64,000 bases of DNA from Mucilaginibacter auburnensis (GTDB lineage: Bacteria; Bacteroidota; Bacteroidia; Sphingobacteriales; Sphingobacteriaceae), in the NCBI RefSeq assembly GCF_002797815.1, contig NZ_PGFJ01000002.1, positions 1,302,001 through 1,366,000 of the forward strand. The letters run 5' to 3'. How positions within the stretch are numbered: position 1 is the stretch's first letter; each line of letters begins with the position of its first letter. The translations under genes were made by a program, and so were the position numbers. Below, in pieces: positions 40,616-49,938 of the stretch. Under the pieces are notes generated by a model. The model was not told the DNA's origin. It did not search any database and saw only the letters and a program-made list of their open reading frames with translations.

Positions 40616-41311
40616 TTACTGATTTACCAGTAACTTATACCCTCTACCGTGTACATTGATGATCTCGACCGATGGATCATCCTTCAGGTATTTACGTATC
40701 TTGCTTAAAAACACATCCATGCTGCGGCCGTTAAAGTAGTTATCATCATGCCAAATGTTGAGCAGGGCCTCTTCGCGGGTGAGCACCTCATTTTGTTTAA
40801 GGCAAAGCAGGCGCAGCAGTTCCGCCTCTTTGGTTGATAGCTTTTGCTGCTGCCCATTTATGGTGATCAGTTGTGCAGCGTAATCAAATTCGTATGTCCC
40901 TATCTTAAAGGTTGATTGCTGCTTTTCATCTTTCTTATCTGAGTTTTCAGCACGTTTTAATAAAGCATTCACGCGCAACAGTAACTCTTCAATGCGAAAA
41001 GGCTTGGTTATATAATCATCTCCTCCCAAACTATACGCCTGTGTTTTATCCTCTATCATGCCTTTGGCAGTAGCAAAAATAATAGGAACATGCTCATTCA
41101 ACTTGCGAATGTCTTTACCCAAGGTAAACCCATCTTTTTTAGGCATCATCACATCCAGAATAAGCAGGTCATAACCCTGTTTTGTAAAAGCACGCAGGCC
41201 TTCTTCCCCATCGGTACATAAAACAACATCAAACTTGCCCTTTAGCTGCAGGTAATCCTGAATAAGCAAACCAAGGTTGGGGTCATCTTCAACCAGTAAT
41301 ATTTTTTTCAT
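40616..41311 (-). CDS. OmpR-family response regulator
   Basis: 231 residues: receiver domain with Asp9/Asp10, phospho-acceptor Asp53 (LILDVMMPKK) and Lys in ITKPF. The winged-helix DNA-binding domain ends NVHGRGYKLLVNQ. Its kinase is directly upstream (41402-43201), separated by 90 bases that contain AGTCCGGA words. Resembles RprY-type regulators. Convergent with the CapA gene. Confidence 0.9.
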   Translation of the reverse strand: MKKILLVEDDPNLGLLIQDYLQLKGKFDVVLCTDGEEGLRAFTKQGYDLLILDVMMPKKDGFTLGKDIRKLNEHVPIIFATAKGMIEDKTQAYSLGGDDYITKPFRIEELLLRVNALLKRAENSDKKDEKQQSTFKIGTYEFDYAAQLITINGQQQKLSTKEAELLRLLCLKQNEVLTREEALLNIWHDDNYFNGRSMDVFLSKIRKYLKDDPSVEIINVHGRGYKLLVNQ

Positions 41312-41325
41312 TGGGATGATAGTTT

Positions 41326-41360
41326 AGTCCGGAAGTCCGGTAAGTCCGAGAGTCCGAAAG
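41326..41360. repeat. AGTCCGGA word repeats in kinase-regulator gap
   Basis: Four tandem copies of an 8-9 base word: AGTCCGGA, AGTCCGGTA, AGTCCGAG, AGTCCGAAAG. The same word makes up the two ispG insertions. Confidence 0.6.
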
Positions 41361-41401
41361 GTTATGGTTTAGTAAGTTTAGCGTTGTTGATTAAAATGGT
41401 G

Positions 41402-43201
41402 TTAAGCTGTTGCAAACTTCAGTTCAAATTCTGAGCCTTTATCTTTTTCAGACCGCACACTTATTGAGCCATTAAGGCGCTTAACAATGGTGTTAACATA
41501 GCTAAGTCCTAAGCCAAAGCCCTTTACATTATGTACATTACCGGTTGGTATGCGGTAAAACTGCTCAAATATTTTAGTTTGCTGATCGCGGCTCATGCCA
41601 ATACCTTCGTCGGCCACTTTAATAACTACTTGTCCGTTTTTATTAAAGCTGTTTATGGTGATCTTGGGTTTACCTTCGCTATATTTTATAGCGTTATCAA
41701 CCAGGTTATACAGCACATTAGAGAAATGCAATTCATCAGCAATAATTACCGGATGCTCAGCCTCCAGTTCCAGCGTCAATTCAGCATCGCACTTTTGCAG
41801 TTTAAGCTCCATGCTATCTAACACCACACTGATGAGGTCATTTATATTTACCGGTTTATTTTCCAGCTTAAAATCGTTTTTATCAATGCGCGCTACATTA
41901 AGTACACGCTCTATGTGATTACCCAGGCGGGCATTTTCCTCATAAATAATATTGGCCAAACGGTTAACACGGCTTTTATCTGAGTTGATCTCTGGGTCGC
42001 GTAATGATTCGCTGGCTATCATGATGGTTGACACCGGCGTTTTAAACTCATGCGTCATGTTGTTAATGAAATCCGTTTTCATCTCGGATATTTTTTTCTG
42101 CCGGATGATGGATGTAACGGTGTAACCGAAACAAAATATTAACACAAATATTAGTCCCGCGGTGGTTGCCATTGAGGCCTTCATGCGGCCCAATATCAAC
42201 GAGTTTTTATCAGGGAATGATACCTTTAACATACCAGGGTCATTCACTACATCCTTATTAAAAATAGCGGTTTTGTAAATGTTGTCGCCGGTAAAAAATG
42301 GCTTTTTACCATCAGCTATGCTGGTGTATATCAACGAATCACCATTGGCGTTGGTAACATCATAATTAAACGGCACATCAATATTACGGCTTTCCAACTC
42401 CAAACGCAGTAATGAGTCTATCCACGTCCGGTCTATCCTGTTTTTAAGTGGCTCTCCTGCACGCTGGTAGTCGGCCATCAGGTTCTTCATGGAAGTATTA
42501 GTGGAGGTAATTTGCGCAACTTCCTGGTAAGACGCCTCTGTTATAAGTTTCTTTACCTGGCGTATCTGCCTGTCTTTTGATCTTCTTATCTGATCCTTTT
42601 CCCATTGCGGATTGATCCTTACCTGTGGCAACGTTACAATACCGTATTGAGGATCAGGGAAACGCACAAACAATGTATCGTATTTTTTAATTTTGCCTTT
42701 ATGCGTATACTGCCTTCCAGCAGCCAAAGGCACTAAGCGTGTTTCAAAATTCCCAAAAGGATCTACATTAAATTCAACATCTACACCGGCGGCAAAGGCT
42801 TCGTCAATTTTCTGACTTAGGATGAGTTTTTGCAAGCTATCCGTTAACAGATCAACTTGCTTTTTACGCGTAAGGCTAAACTTGTCTGTAAGAAGTGTAT
42901 CGTCATCAGTAACTAACTGCACATGTGGCTGATCAACTTTGGGCGAGTAAACGGCCGACTTACTTTGCCGCTGACTTGGCGCTATGGCCGAATTGTCTGT
43001 TACCTGTTGTGTTAAAAACTTATCGGCATCGTGTTTACTTAGCTTATCAACCACATTGTTCAGCGCCTCATGCACTGATCGGTCAAACAATTTTGATTGC
43101 AGATCATAGCTCTCGGTTAAAAAATAAAGCTGTATAGCTATCACACCTAACAGTGCAACACTCATTAACCCTATAATTATACGTATACTTTGTTTGCTCA
43201 C
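41402..43201 (-). CDS. sensor histidine kinase
   Basis: 599 residues: membrane helix 1 (about 8-28), a long periplasmic region of about 310 residues without a known domain, membrane helix 2 (about 345-365), HisKA with His384 (NNMTHEFKTPVSTIM), and HATPase with NLVDNAIKYS, DEGIGM and GFGLGLSYV. Kinase motifs are intact. It forms a unit with the response regulator 90 bases downstream. Similar in layout to the 5988-7634 kinase, so the two systems may be paralogues. Confidence 0.9.
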   Translation of the reverse strand: MSKQSIRIIIGLMSVALLGVIAIQLYFLTESYDLQSKLFDRSVHEALNNVVDKLSKHDADKFLTQQVTDNSAIAPSQRQSKSAVYSPKVDQPHVQLVTDDDTLLTDKFSLTRKKQVDLLTDSLQKLILSQKIDEAFAAGVDVEFNVDPFGNFETRLVPLAAGRQYTHKGKIKKYDTLFVRFPDPQYGIVTLPQVRINPQWEKDQIRRSKDRQIRQVKKLITEASYQEVAQITSTNTSMKNLMADYQRAGEPLKNRIDRTWIDSLLRLELESRNIDVPFNYDVTNANGDSLIYTSIADGKKPFFTGDNIYKTAIFNKDVVNDPGMLKVSFPDKNSLILGRMKASMATTAGLIFVLIFCFGYTVTSIIRQKKISEMKTDFINNMTHEFKTPVSTIMIASESLRDPEINSDKSRVNRLANIIYEENARLGNHIERVLNVARIDKNDFKLENKPVNINDLISVVLDSMELKLQKCDAELTLELEAEHPVIIADELHFSNVLYNLVDNAIKYSEGKPKITINSFNKNGQVVIKVADEGIGMSRDQQTKIFEQFYRIPTGNVHNVKGFGLGLSYVNTIVKRLNGSISVRSEKDKGSEFELKFATA

Positions 43202-43287
43202 TTACTATTAACGTTTGCCTGTTGCAATATTGTTAAACAAAAATATTTCAAATAAATATTGATAGGTTTTATTTAACAATATTTAAC

Positions 43288-43311
43288 AAAAAACCCCGCT
43301 GTTGGGCGGGG
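43288..43311 (-). terminator. intrinsic terminator after DUF3127 gene
   Basis: Stem CCCCGC / GCGGGG (43294-43299, 43306-43311). On the minus strand it is followed by six T residues. It separates the DUF3127 gene from the kinase gene downstream. Confidence 0.8.
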
Positions 43312-43347
43312 CAAAAAATTGTTTATGTTTAAGCTTAAAGCTCGCAA

Positions 43348-43710
43348 TTAAAATGGCAGATCGTCATCATCAGCAGCAGAGCTGATATCGGCCGGTGGAG
43401 CATACTCTGGCGTAGTGCTGGCACCCGCGCCATTTATAACATTAATGCGCCAAAGCTGCATTGAGTTAAAGTAGCTTTTTTTGCCGGTTTTGTCTGTCCA
43501 TGGGCGGCCGCGCAGGTTAAAGAAAACCTCTACATCATCGCCAACCTTAATATTATCCAGCAGGGCACATTTGTCCTGCATTGTTTCAAACTTTAAGTAT
43601 TCCGGATATTGAGGGTTTTCAACATACTCAACAATCAATTCTCTTTTTTTTAGGGAATCTGTAACCTGTGTGGTTGCCCCAATTTCGTGTACTTTGCCTT
43701 TAATATCCAT
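43348..43710 (-). CDS. DUF3127 (SSB-like OB-fold) protein
   Basis: 120 residues matching the DUF3127 family: MDIKGKVHEIGATTQVTDSLKKRELIVEY, then VEFFFNLRGRPW-like VEVFFNLRGRPWTDKTGKKSYFNSM, and an acidic tail (SSAADDDDLPF) as in single-strand DNA-binding proteins. The OB-like fold and DDDLPF tail suggest nucleic-acid binding with a partner-docking end (inference). It is divergent from the methyltransferase gene at 43790. Confidence 0.88.
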   Translation of the reverse strand: MDIKGKVHEIGATTQVTDSLKKRELIVEYVENPQYPEYLKFETMQDKCALLDNIKVGDDVEVFFNLRGRPWTDKTGKKSYFNSMQLWRINVINGAGASTTPEYAPPADISSAADDDDLPF

Positions 43711-43789
43711 CCTGATAAAAAATTAAAATGTAAAGTTAATAGATGTAAGGTAAAAATAGGGGTTAATAATTCATAAATTCGCCAAAATT

Positions 43790-44965
43790 ATGATGCAAGT
43801 TTTCCACACCGAAAGTAAGATCGTTATTACCTGCAATAAACGGCTGTCGCCTTACCTGCAGCAAGAAGTTGAGCAACTGGGCTTTACTCCAACACGCGTT
43901 TTTCAAACCGGCGTTGAACTGCAAGGCACCGTTACCGACACTATCCCGCTTAACCTGAATCTTCGCTGCGGAAGCCAGATCCTATACTTGTTAAAGAGCT
44001 TTACAGCGGCAAACCCGCAAGAGCTTTATGATAATCTGGTTAAAATAGAATGGGAAGAACTAATTGACTTTAGCGGCTACTTTTCTGTAACCTCTAATGT
44101 TAACAACGAGCATATACTTACCCCGCTTTTTGCCAACGTAAAGGTTAAAGATGCCATTGTTGACCGCATAAAATCTGTTAAAGGCGTAAGGCCGAACTCG
44201 GGCGCCGATGTTAACAAAACCGTGGTGCACCTGTACTGGCAGGATGACAAGGCCGAAATATTCTTAGATACATCGGGCGAAACTTTAGCTAAACACGGCT
44301 ACCGTAAAATACCGGGCAAGGCCCCTATGCTGGAGGCTTTAGCTACATCTGTAATTACGGCTACCAACTGGGACAGGAACAGCACCTTCATTAATCCCAT
44401 GTGTGGTTCAGGCACTTTGGCTATTGAAGCGGCTTTAATGGCTACCGATAAAAGTCCGGGCCTGTTCAGAATGAACTATGGCTTTATGCATATTTTGGGT
44501 TATGATGAGCAGGTGTTTTTTGTTGAACGCCGTAAGCTGAAAGACAAAGCCAAAAAAGAACTTGGCTTTAAAATTATAGCTACCGACCTTTCTGCTGATG
44601 CCGTTGATGTGGCCCAAAAAAATGCCAGAACAGCCGGCGTAGAACATTTAATTGAGTTTGCTGTTTGTGACTTTGCCGATACAGAGGTACCTGCCGAACA
44701 AGGCGTAGTAGTTTTTAACCCGGAGTATGGGGAGCGTTTAGGTGTACATACCAAACTGGAAGCTACTTACAAACGCGTGGGCGATTTTATGAAGCAGAAA
44801 TGCAAAGGTTACCGCGGTTACATTTTTACTGGCAACCCTGATCTGGCAAAAAAAATTGGCTTAAAAGCAGCCCGCAGAATTGAATTTTACAATGGCAAAT
44901 TGGATTGCCGCTTATTAGAATACGAATTATATGACGGCACCAGAAGGCTGCCCGAAACTGAATAA
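43790..44965 (+). CDS. THUMP-domain class I SAM-dependent RNA methyltransferase (RlmL/TrmN-like)
   Basis: 391 residues: an N-terminal ferredoxin-like/THUMP part (about 1-165, ending IFLDTSGETLAKHGYRK) and a Rossmann methyltransferase with FINPMCGSGTLAIEAALMA (SAM loop) and IIATDLSADAVDVAQKNA. The catalytic motif reads NPEYGERLG where N-P-P-Y-G is usual in N2-guanine methyltransferases. It should methylate guanine in rRNA or tRNA. The second in-frame ATG (43793) is an equally good start. A small secreted-protein gene follows after 21 bases. Confidence 0.9.
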   Translation: MMQVFHTESKIVITCNKRLSPYLQQEVEQLGFTPTRVFQTGVELQGTVTDTIPLNLNLRCGSQILYLLKSFTAANPQELYDNLVKIEWEELIDFSGYFSVTSNVNNEHILTPLFANVKVKDAIVDRIKSVKGVRPNSGADVNKTVVHLYWQDDKAEIFLDTSGETLAKHGYRKIPGKAPMLEALATSVITATNWDRNSTFINPMCGSGTLAIEAALMATDKSPGLFRMNYGFMHILGYDEQVFFVERRKLKDKAKKELGFKIIATDLSADAVDVAQKNARTAGVEHLIEFAVCDFADTEVPAEQGVVVFNPEYGERLGVHTKLEATYKRVGDFMKQKCKGYRGYIFTGNPDLAKKIGLKAARRIEFYNGKLDCRLLEYELYDGTRRLPETE

Positions 44966-44986
44966 TAAAATACCCCGGAGGTTAAT

Positions 44987-45481
44987 ATGAAAAAGGCATT
45001 ATTACTATTTACAACAATACTTTTTACCCTTAGCTGCTTTGCGCAACAGGAACTGGCTTTCCCTTTTCAGGGTGGCAAGGAAGTAATGAATACCTTTTTT
45101 AAAGAGAATGTTGACATATCAACAGACCTGGCCAAGAAAAAAGCTACAGGTAACGCTATTTTTAAATTTACATCCGACACTACCGGCACCATCAAAAAAA
45201 TAATAGTTTATTATGCTGATGATGTATCGCTTATTAAGCCTATTATTGATGCGTTGCAAAAATCAGATGGCAAATGGGTAATCCCTTTCCGCACCAAAAC
45301 GCACGATTTTATAATTCCTTTTCACATCGTTTTTACGCATCCAACCACTGCAAACGCGGCTTTACAAAAGGCGGTTTATGATTTTCAACGCAATAGCCAA
45401 CCTGTTTTACCGGCAGATCAAATACCTTTAGACATGGTTAGCTTACTCCCTACGGTTGTAATTAATTATCAAATCAATTAA
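44987..45481 (+). CDS. secreted protein of unknown function, TonB-C-like fold
   Basis: 164 residues: signal peptide (KKALLLFTTILFTLSCFAQ), then a sequence (TGNAIFKFTSDTTGTIKKIIVYY, followed by a conserved-looking alternation of strands and a helix DVSLIKPIIDALQKSDGKW). This resembles the C-terminal fold of TonB-like proteins. I cannot assign a function. It follows the methyltransferase gene by 21 bases and may be co-transcribed. Confidence 0.68.
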   Translation: MKKALLLFTTILFTLSCFAQQELAFPFQGGKEVMNTFFKENVDISTDLAKKKATGNAIFKFTSDTTGTIKKIIVYYADDVSLIKPIIDALQKSDGKWVIPFRTKTHDFIIPFHIVFTHPTTANAALQKAVYDFQRNSQPVLPADQIPLDMVSLLPTVVINYQIN

Positions 45482-45563
45482 GTTTTTTAACATTTCTTAA
45501 AATCCGACAAATCTTGAGTTTCGTAAATCAGTTGTTTTTATAACTGAGACTGATCAATAATAT

Positions 45564-45788
45564 ATGACGAACGCCACGGGATTGAAGATTAAGGCTATCG
45601 CCGCGAACATTAGAAACAAACGGGAAAAGAAAAATTACACACAAGAATATTTAGCTTATAAACTAAGCATCTCGCAAAACGCTTACAGCAAAATAGAGCT
45701 GGGTTATACTAAAATAACCCTTGAGCGCCTTTTTCAAATAGCCGAAATACTTGAGGTTGATGCTGTTTCACTTATCAATTCTGATTAA
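45564..45788 (+). CDS. XRE-family helix-turn-helix regulator
   Basis: 74 residues, a lone HTH_3 domain: IKAIAANIRNKREKKNYTQEYLAYKLSISQNAYSKIELGYTKITLERLFQIAEILEVD. Helix-turn-helix Q-AYSKIELG contacts the operator. Nothing else in the protein indicates a sensor, so it probably acts as a dimer on nearby or distant promoters. Its gene stands alone between the secreted protein and HD-domain genes, all on the plus strand. Confidence 0.9.
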   Translation: MTNATGLKIKAIAANIRNKREKKNYTQEYLAYKLSISQNAYSKIELGYTKITLERLFQIAEILEVDAVSLINSD

Positions 45789-45845
45789 AGATCTATTTTA
45801 AACTATTGCCCCCCTTTTACCGTCTATAACTGTAATATTGCAGGT

Positions 45846-46499
45846 ATGGAGCAGAATTTTATTGTTGAAAAAACCGTAGCATTTGTTAAAGAAACGCTAA
45901 AAGATGCCGAAGGTGGGCATGACTGGCAGCATATTGAACGTGTTTATAATAACGCGAAAAATATAGCCGAAACAGAAGATGCTAACCAACTGGTTGTTGA
46001 ACTGGCTGCTTTATTACATGATATTGCCGAGCCCAAGTTTAACAACGGCGATGAAGAAAAAGGTCCTGCCATGGCTGCTGCTTTTCTGCAAGATATTGGG
46101 GTGGATGAGGCGGTTATAACACATGTACAAAACATCATCAGATACATGTCTTTCAAATCATCATTTGATGCCCCGGTTTTTACATCGATAGAAATGCAGA
46201 TAGTGCAGGATGCTGACCGGCTGGATGCAATGGGTGCCATAGGTATTGCACGAGCGTTTAATTATGGTGGCCACAAAGGAAGGGCAATATACGATCCTGC
46301 CGTGCCGGCTCAAACGTATACTGATAAGGCTGCCTACAAAAATTCGACTGCCCCAACCATTAATCATTTTTACGAAAAGTTATTACTGCTTAAAGATAAA
46401 ATGAATACCGAGACCGGTATGCGCCTGGCGCAGCAGCGCCATAATTTTATGCTGGTTTACCTGGATCAATTTTACAAGGAAATGAATAGCTCATTGTAA
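45846..46499 (+). CDS. HD-domain phosphohydrolase
   Basis: 217 residues of the HD superfamily: GGHDWQHIERVYNNAKNI (first metal His), ALLHDIAEPKF (HD pair), and VQDADRLDAMGAIGIARAFNYGG (third metal Asp). It should be a metal-dependent nucleotidase or phosphatase related to YedJ/PilZ-less HD proteins, with the substrate unknown. A TAATATTG box (45833-45840) ends 5 bases before the ATG. Confidence 0.9.
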   Translation: MEQNFIVEKTVAFVKETLKDAEGGHDWQHIERVYNNAKNIAETEDANQLVVELAALLHDIAEPKFNNGDEEKGPAMAAAFLQDIGVDEAVITHVQNIIRYMSFKSSFDAPVFTSIEMQIVQDADRLDAMGAIGIARAFNYGGHKGRAIYDPAVPAQTYTDKAAYKNSTAPTINHFYEKLLLLKDKMNTETGMRLAQQRHNFMLVYLDQFYKEMNSSL

Positions 46500-46549
46500 A
46501 ATTAGTAACACATTGAAATACAAAATTTAAAACACTGTTATTTAGCTGT

Positions 46550-47074
46550 ATGAAAAGAATATCCCTGATTATTTTATTAGCCCTGTTTACTGTTTCGGTA
46601 ACGTTTGCTCAAACGGTAAGCAAATCAAACGTTTCCTTCAAAATAAAAAACCTCGGTATTAATACCGGCGGCACAATAGGTGGTGTTAAGGCAACGGTTC
46701 ACGTAGACCAGGCCCAGGTGGTAAACAGTATTGAGGCTACTGCCAATGTTGCTACAATAAATACAGATAACGAAGAGCGCGATACACACCTTAAAAGCGC
46801 CGACTTTTTTGATGTACAACGTTTCCCGCACATTACTATGAAGTCTGCTGCAATAAACCATAAAAGCGGCAACAAATACAGCGGTAAGTTCAACGTAACC
46901 ATTAAAGACAAAACCAAGCAATTCGATATTCCTTTTACCTATACAGAAACAGGTAATACAGCCACTTTGAACGGAACGTTCAAACTGAACCGTCTGGATT
47001 TTGGTGTTGGTGGCTCAAGTTTGGTGTTAGGGAATGAGGTAACGGTTACTGTGGTTTTGGAGTTGGCTAAGTAA
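46550..47074 (+). CDS. YceI-family periplasmic protein
   Basis: 174 residues: signal peptide (KRISLIILLALFTVSVTFAQ), then the YceI lipocalin-like barrel: VSFKIKNLGINTGGTIGGVKA, the NVATINTDNEERDTHLKSADFFDVQRFPHITMKS block, and FKLNRLDFGVGGSSLVLGNEV. Members bind polyisoprenoid lipids or quinone-like molecules in the periplasm. It is alone on the plus strand with 50 bases before and 69 after. Confidence 0.92.
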   Translation: MKRISLIILLALFTVSVTFAQTVSKSNVSFKIKNLGINTGGTIGGVKATVHVDQAQVVNSIEATANVATINTDNEERDTHLKSADFFDVQRFPHITMKSAAINHKSGNKYSGKFNVTIKDKTKQFDIPFTYTETGNTATLNGTFKLNRLDFGVGGSSLVLGNEVTVTVVLELAK

Positions 47075-47143
47075 GTGGGCTATACTCAATTGCTCAGTTT
47101 TTAACGCTATTGTTTGACATTAATAAGCGAATAATACCCTCAA

Positions 47144-47602
47144 TTAGAGCCGTTCTAAACTGGGTAACTTTTGAAGTACTTTTACAAATTCTGTCACCTT
47201 AACGCTATCTTTTTCTTTGGTGTATAAGTATACTATTGTATCTCTGCTACTTATATTGTATCGCAACTCGTATCGATCTCCGCAAACAAGTGCTGGCCGT
47301 GGCTTCAACTGAAACTTAAAAATCAGGTCACCTCCTTCACCGTTATTATACCCTACGTAAATGGGAATCTTGTCGCTATAGATCTTTTCAGTTTCGATAC
47401 TTAAAACACTCACGTAGCGTCGGGTTGTATCTTTTTGTGGTATACGTTTAGAACGAGCTATTTCGTCCATTTCTTCCTTATTGTCCCAAACGCCTTGTAT
47501 CATAGGCTTGTATTTCTCAATCAATTTTTGTGTAGGCGAAAGATTTCTCTTACAAGCCGAAGTAAAAATTGCCACCAATATAAGGCATGTGATACGTTTC
47601 AA
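47144..47602 (-). CDS. lipoprotein, function unknown
   Basis: 152 residues: a lipobox signal (FTSAC-K), then a charged region (KLIEKYKPMIQGVWDNKEEM). A beta-rich part follows (SVLSIETEKIYSDKIPIYVGYNNGEGGDLIFKF and ALVCGDRYELRYNISSRDTIVYLYT). I do not recognise a family. The opening GVWDN is reminiscent of small Bacteroidota lipoproteins with lipocalin-like fold (inference). Convergent with the YceI gene. Confidence 0.65.
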   Translation of the reverse strand: MKRITCLILVAIFTSACKRNLSPTQKLIEKYKPMIQGVWDNKEEMDEIARSKRIPQKDTTRRYVSVLSIETEKIYSDKIPIYVGYNNGEGGDLIFKFQLKPRPALVCGDRYELRYNISSRDTIVYLYTKEKDSVKVTEFVKVLQKLPSLERL

Positions 47603-47685
47603 TTGTTGCAGTGTTAGGTTATGCTAAAATAGATATTTTCATTGAACTATTTATAAACCCACATCTCATGTAAGACTAACAAATA

Positions 47686-48681
47686 TCACATATACCGCCT
47701 CCACCACTCCGAATTAAACGCACCTTTCACCTCGCTGGGCACACCTGGCTCGGGTACAAAGAGGTCTATTTTCTTATTTCGGGCATAGGTCAGTAATAGT
47801 TCAATAGGTTCATACCAATCGTGCAGGGCCAGGTTGAAGGTACCCCAATGAATAGGCATCATCAGGTTTCCTTTTAAGGCGATGTGCGCGTTGGATGCAT
47901 GATCGGGACCCATGTGAATATCCGGCCAATATTTGCCGTAAGCGCCTACCTCTAACATGGTCAGATCAAACGGACCGTACGCTTCTCCTATTTCGGCAAA
48001 CTGCGGATGCCAGCCTGAATCAGCTCCAAAATAGATATTGTGCTTGCTGCCCTTGATTACAAATGATGACCATAACGTCTCGTTCCGGTTGGTAATGCCG
48101 CGACCGGAGAAATGCCTTGCCGGGGCAGCGGTTATTATACAATCTGCGCCAACAGTTGCGCTATCGCCCCAATCCATTTCGGTAATAAATTCCTTGCCAA
48201 TACCCCAGCTTTGCAGGTACTGCCCAACGCCTAATGAGCAATAAAAAGGAACTTGGCTGCCTGCGAAAAACTGAATAGTTGCTTTATCCAGATGGTCATA
48301 ATGATCATGTGAACAGATAATGGCATCAATTTTTGGCAGATCGCTTAATGCTATAGGTGGCCTGAAAAAGCGTTTAGGACCCATCAGTTGCGTAAACGAT
48401 ACGCGATCGCTCCACACGGGATCGGTGAGAATGGTGCAACCATCTATCTCTATCAATAAACTGGAATGCCCCACCCAGGTTACACGTAAGCCGCTTGCAG
48501 GTGGCGTGTTATAAATGGAAACATCGGTTTTAAAAGGCCCCATTGTTTTAGCCGGAACAACTACGGCTTTGTTGCGCATGTATTCGCGCATAATAGGTAG
48601 CATTTTGTCGAACCCGGCATCATCTGTGTGCACGGTGTTCATATATTTATTGCCTTTTTTGGCAGGTCTTTCTAAACTCAT
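47686..48681 (-). CDS. MBL-fold metallohydrolase (NAPE-PLD/UlaG-like)
   Basis: 331 residues with the metallo-beta-lactamase motif ICSHDHYDHLDK (HxHxDH), TWVGHSSLLIEIDG before it, and further metal ligands in AAPARHFSGR, YFGADSGWHP and IPIHWGTF-like MPIHWGTFNLA. Resembles N-acyl-phosphatidylethanolamine phospholipase D-like hydrolases; true substrate unknown. ATG 48681 is preferred, with in-frame ATGs at 48720 and 48696 also possible. It follows the alpha/beta hydrolase gene so closely that they are co-transcribed. Confidence 0.87.
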   Translation of the reverse strand: MSLERPAKKGNKYMNTVHTDDAGFDKMLPIMREYMRNKAVVVPAKTMGPFKTDVSIYNTPPASGLRVTWVGHSSLLIEIDGCTILTDPVWSDRVSFTQLMGPKRFFRPPIALSDLPKIDAIICSHDHYDHLDKATIQFFAGSQVPFYCSLGVGQYLQSWGIGKEFITEMDWGDSATVGADCIITAAPARHFSGRGITNRNETLWSSFVIKGSKHNIYFGADSGWHPQFAEIGEAYGPFDLTMLEVGAYGKYWPDIHMGPDHASNAHIALKGNLMMPIHWGTFNLALHDWYEPIELLLTYARNKKIDLFVPEPGVPSEVKGAFNSEWWRRYM

Positions 48682-48726
48682 GTTATGTATAATCATTAAG
48701 GCAGACGAACCACCGGCCAAAACATT

Positions 48727-49560
48727 TTAATTTTCCTTAAAAAAACTTACACCCGCTTCAGCAAACATAGCCAGATCGAGCGGCAATTCGTCTTTAACAT
48801 ACGGATGTGTACCGCCAAAGGTATGGTCGCCATTTGGTACTATAACTAATTCTGCATTGGGTTGAGCGGCTTTTAGGTCATGAGCATGGCTGATATTTAC
48901 TGTAGCATCGGCATCGCCGTGCATAATGAGCCACGGGCATTTTACCGTGGCGGCACGGGCAATAATATCTAAGCGGGTAGGGTTGCGCTCCAGATCATCC
49001 AACAGCGTACTCTTTATGGGCATTTGCTGTTGCGTGCGGCTGTTATAAAAATACATTACCCCTTGCAAGCGCCATTGTTCTTCGGCTTGTCTTGGCCAGA
49101 GGTTGCGGAAATTAGCCACCGAACCTAAAGTGATAAGTTTTTTAACTCTTACATCCTCGGCCGCTTTAATTATACTGATGCCGCCACCCATGCTGTGGCC
49201 AATTAAGTAAACGCCGTTGGCACGCGGCATGGATGTGCCGTTGCAGGCGAAATCAATTACGGTTGCCAGATCATCCAGTTCGGTGGTGAATGTATTATCG
49301 CCAAAAGCTATCAGGTCAACAAAATCAACCGGACTTTCGGGCGTGGTGCCATTGTGCGAAAAATTGAACTTTAAAAACCGGAAGCCGTTCTCTGCAAAGT
49401 AACTCGCCAACAGGTTGTGGGTGCCCCAATCTTTAAAACCCTTAAACCCATGCGCGAATATGACTACAGGCGCTGTGCGATTCTGATCATCATAGGTCAG
49501 ATCGGCCAGCATGCCGCGTCCGCGGGCTCCGGGTAGTGTAAATGTTTCTTTTTTGATCAT
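48727..49560 (-). CDS. alpha/beta hydrolase
   Basis: 277 residues: VVIFAHGFKGFKDWG (oxyanion loop), nucleophile elbow YLIGHSMGGG with Ser, DADATVNISHA with acid, and NGDHTFGGTHPY with catalytic His, so the triad is complete. An esterase or lipase-like role, with the substrate unknown. Its stop is 6 bases from the longest possible start of the MBL-fold gene. 378 bases of AT-rich, gene-free sequence separate it from hemA. Confidence 0.9.
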   Translation of the reverse strand: MIKKETFTLPGARGRGMLADLTYDDQNRTAPVVIFAHGFKGFKDWGTHNLLASYFAENGFRFLKFNFSHNGTTPESPVDFVDLIAFGDNTFTTELDDLATVIDFACNGTSMPRANGVYLIGHSMGGGISIIKAAEDVRVKKLITLGSVANFRNLWPRQAEEQWRLQGVMYFYNSRTQQQMPIKSTLLDDLERNPTRLDIIARAATVKCPWLIMHGDADATVNISHAHDLKAAQPNAELVIVPNGDHTFGGTHPYVKDELPLDLAMFAEAGVSFFKEN

Positions 49561-49881
49561 ATTGATCGTTCAATATAGCATTTAGCTAATTAACACCGCG
49601 CAAACTTTATCTTTTTCTTACTCCAAATAAAATTTTTCTTCACAACTCCTACCTACCTATTAATTATGCGTATTTACATAAACACAAAATGATAAAGTGA
49701 AGTCGTTAAACATCTCAAGACGATTCATCTTTGAAAATATTTGAAAAAAAATTTCATGATCGTAGTCACTTTTTTAATACGAAGCAGTAATCAAAACAAT
49801 TTATTATATTGATAATCAAATTATTATATAGCTATTTCTATGCTATTTATACCCGTTATAAATAAAGGGTAATGACAAACT

Positions 49882-49916
49882 TTTGACAGAGGTTCAACGG
49901 CAGGATATTATTTTTG
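49882..49916 (+). promoter_or_regulatory. candidate promoter of hemA
   Basis: TTTG (49882-49885) and TATTTTTG (49909-49916) with a 23-base spacer, longer than the usual 19. It ends 22 bases before the TTG start. The rest of the 378-base gap is AT-rich without a gene. Confidence 0.4.
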
Positions 49917-49938
49917 TTGGGTTAAATTTAAACTTGCT

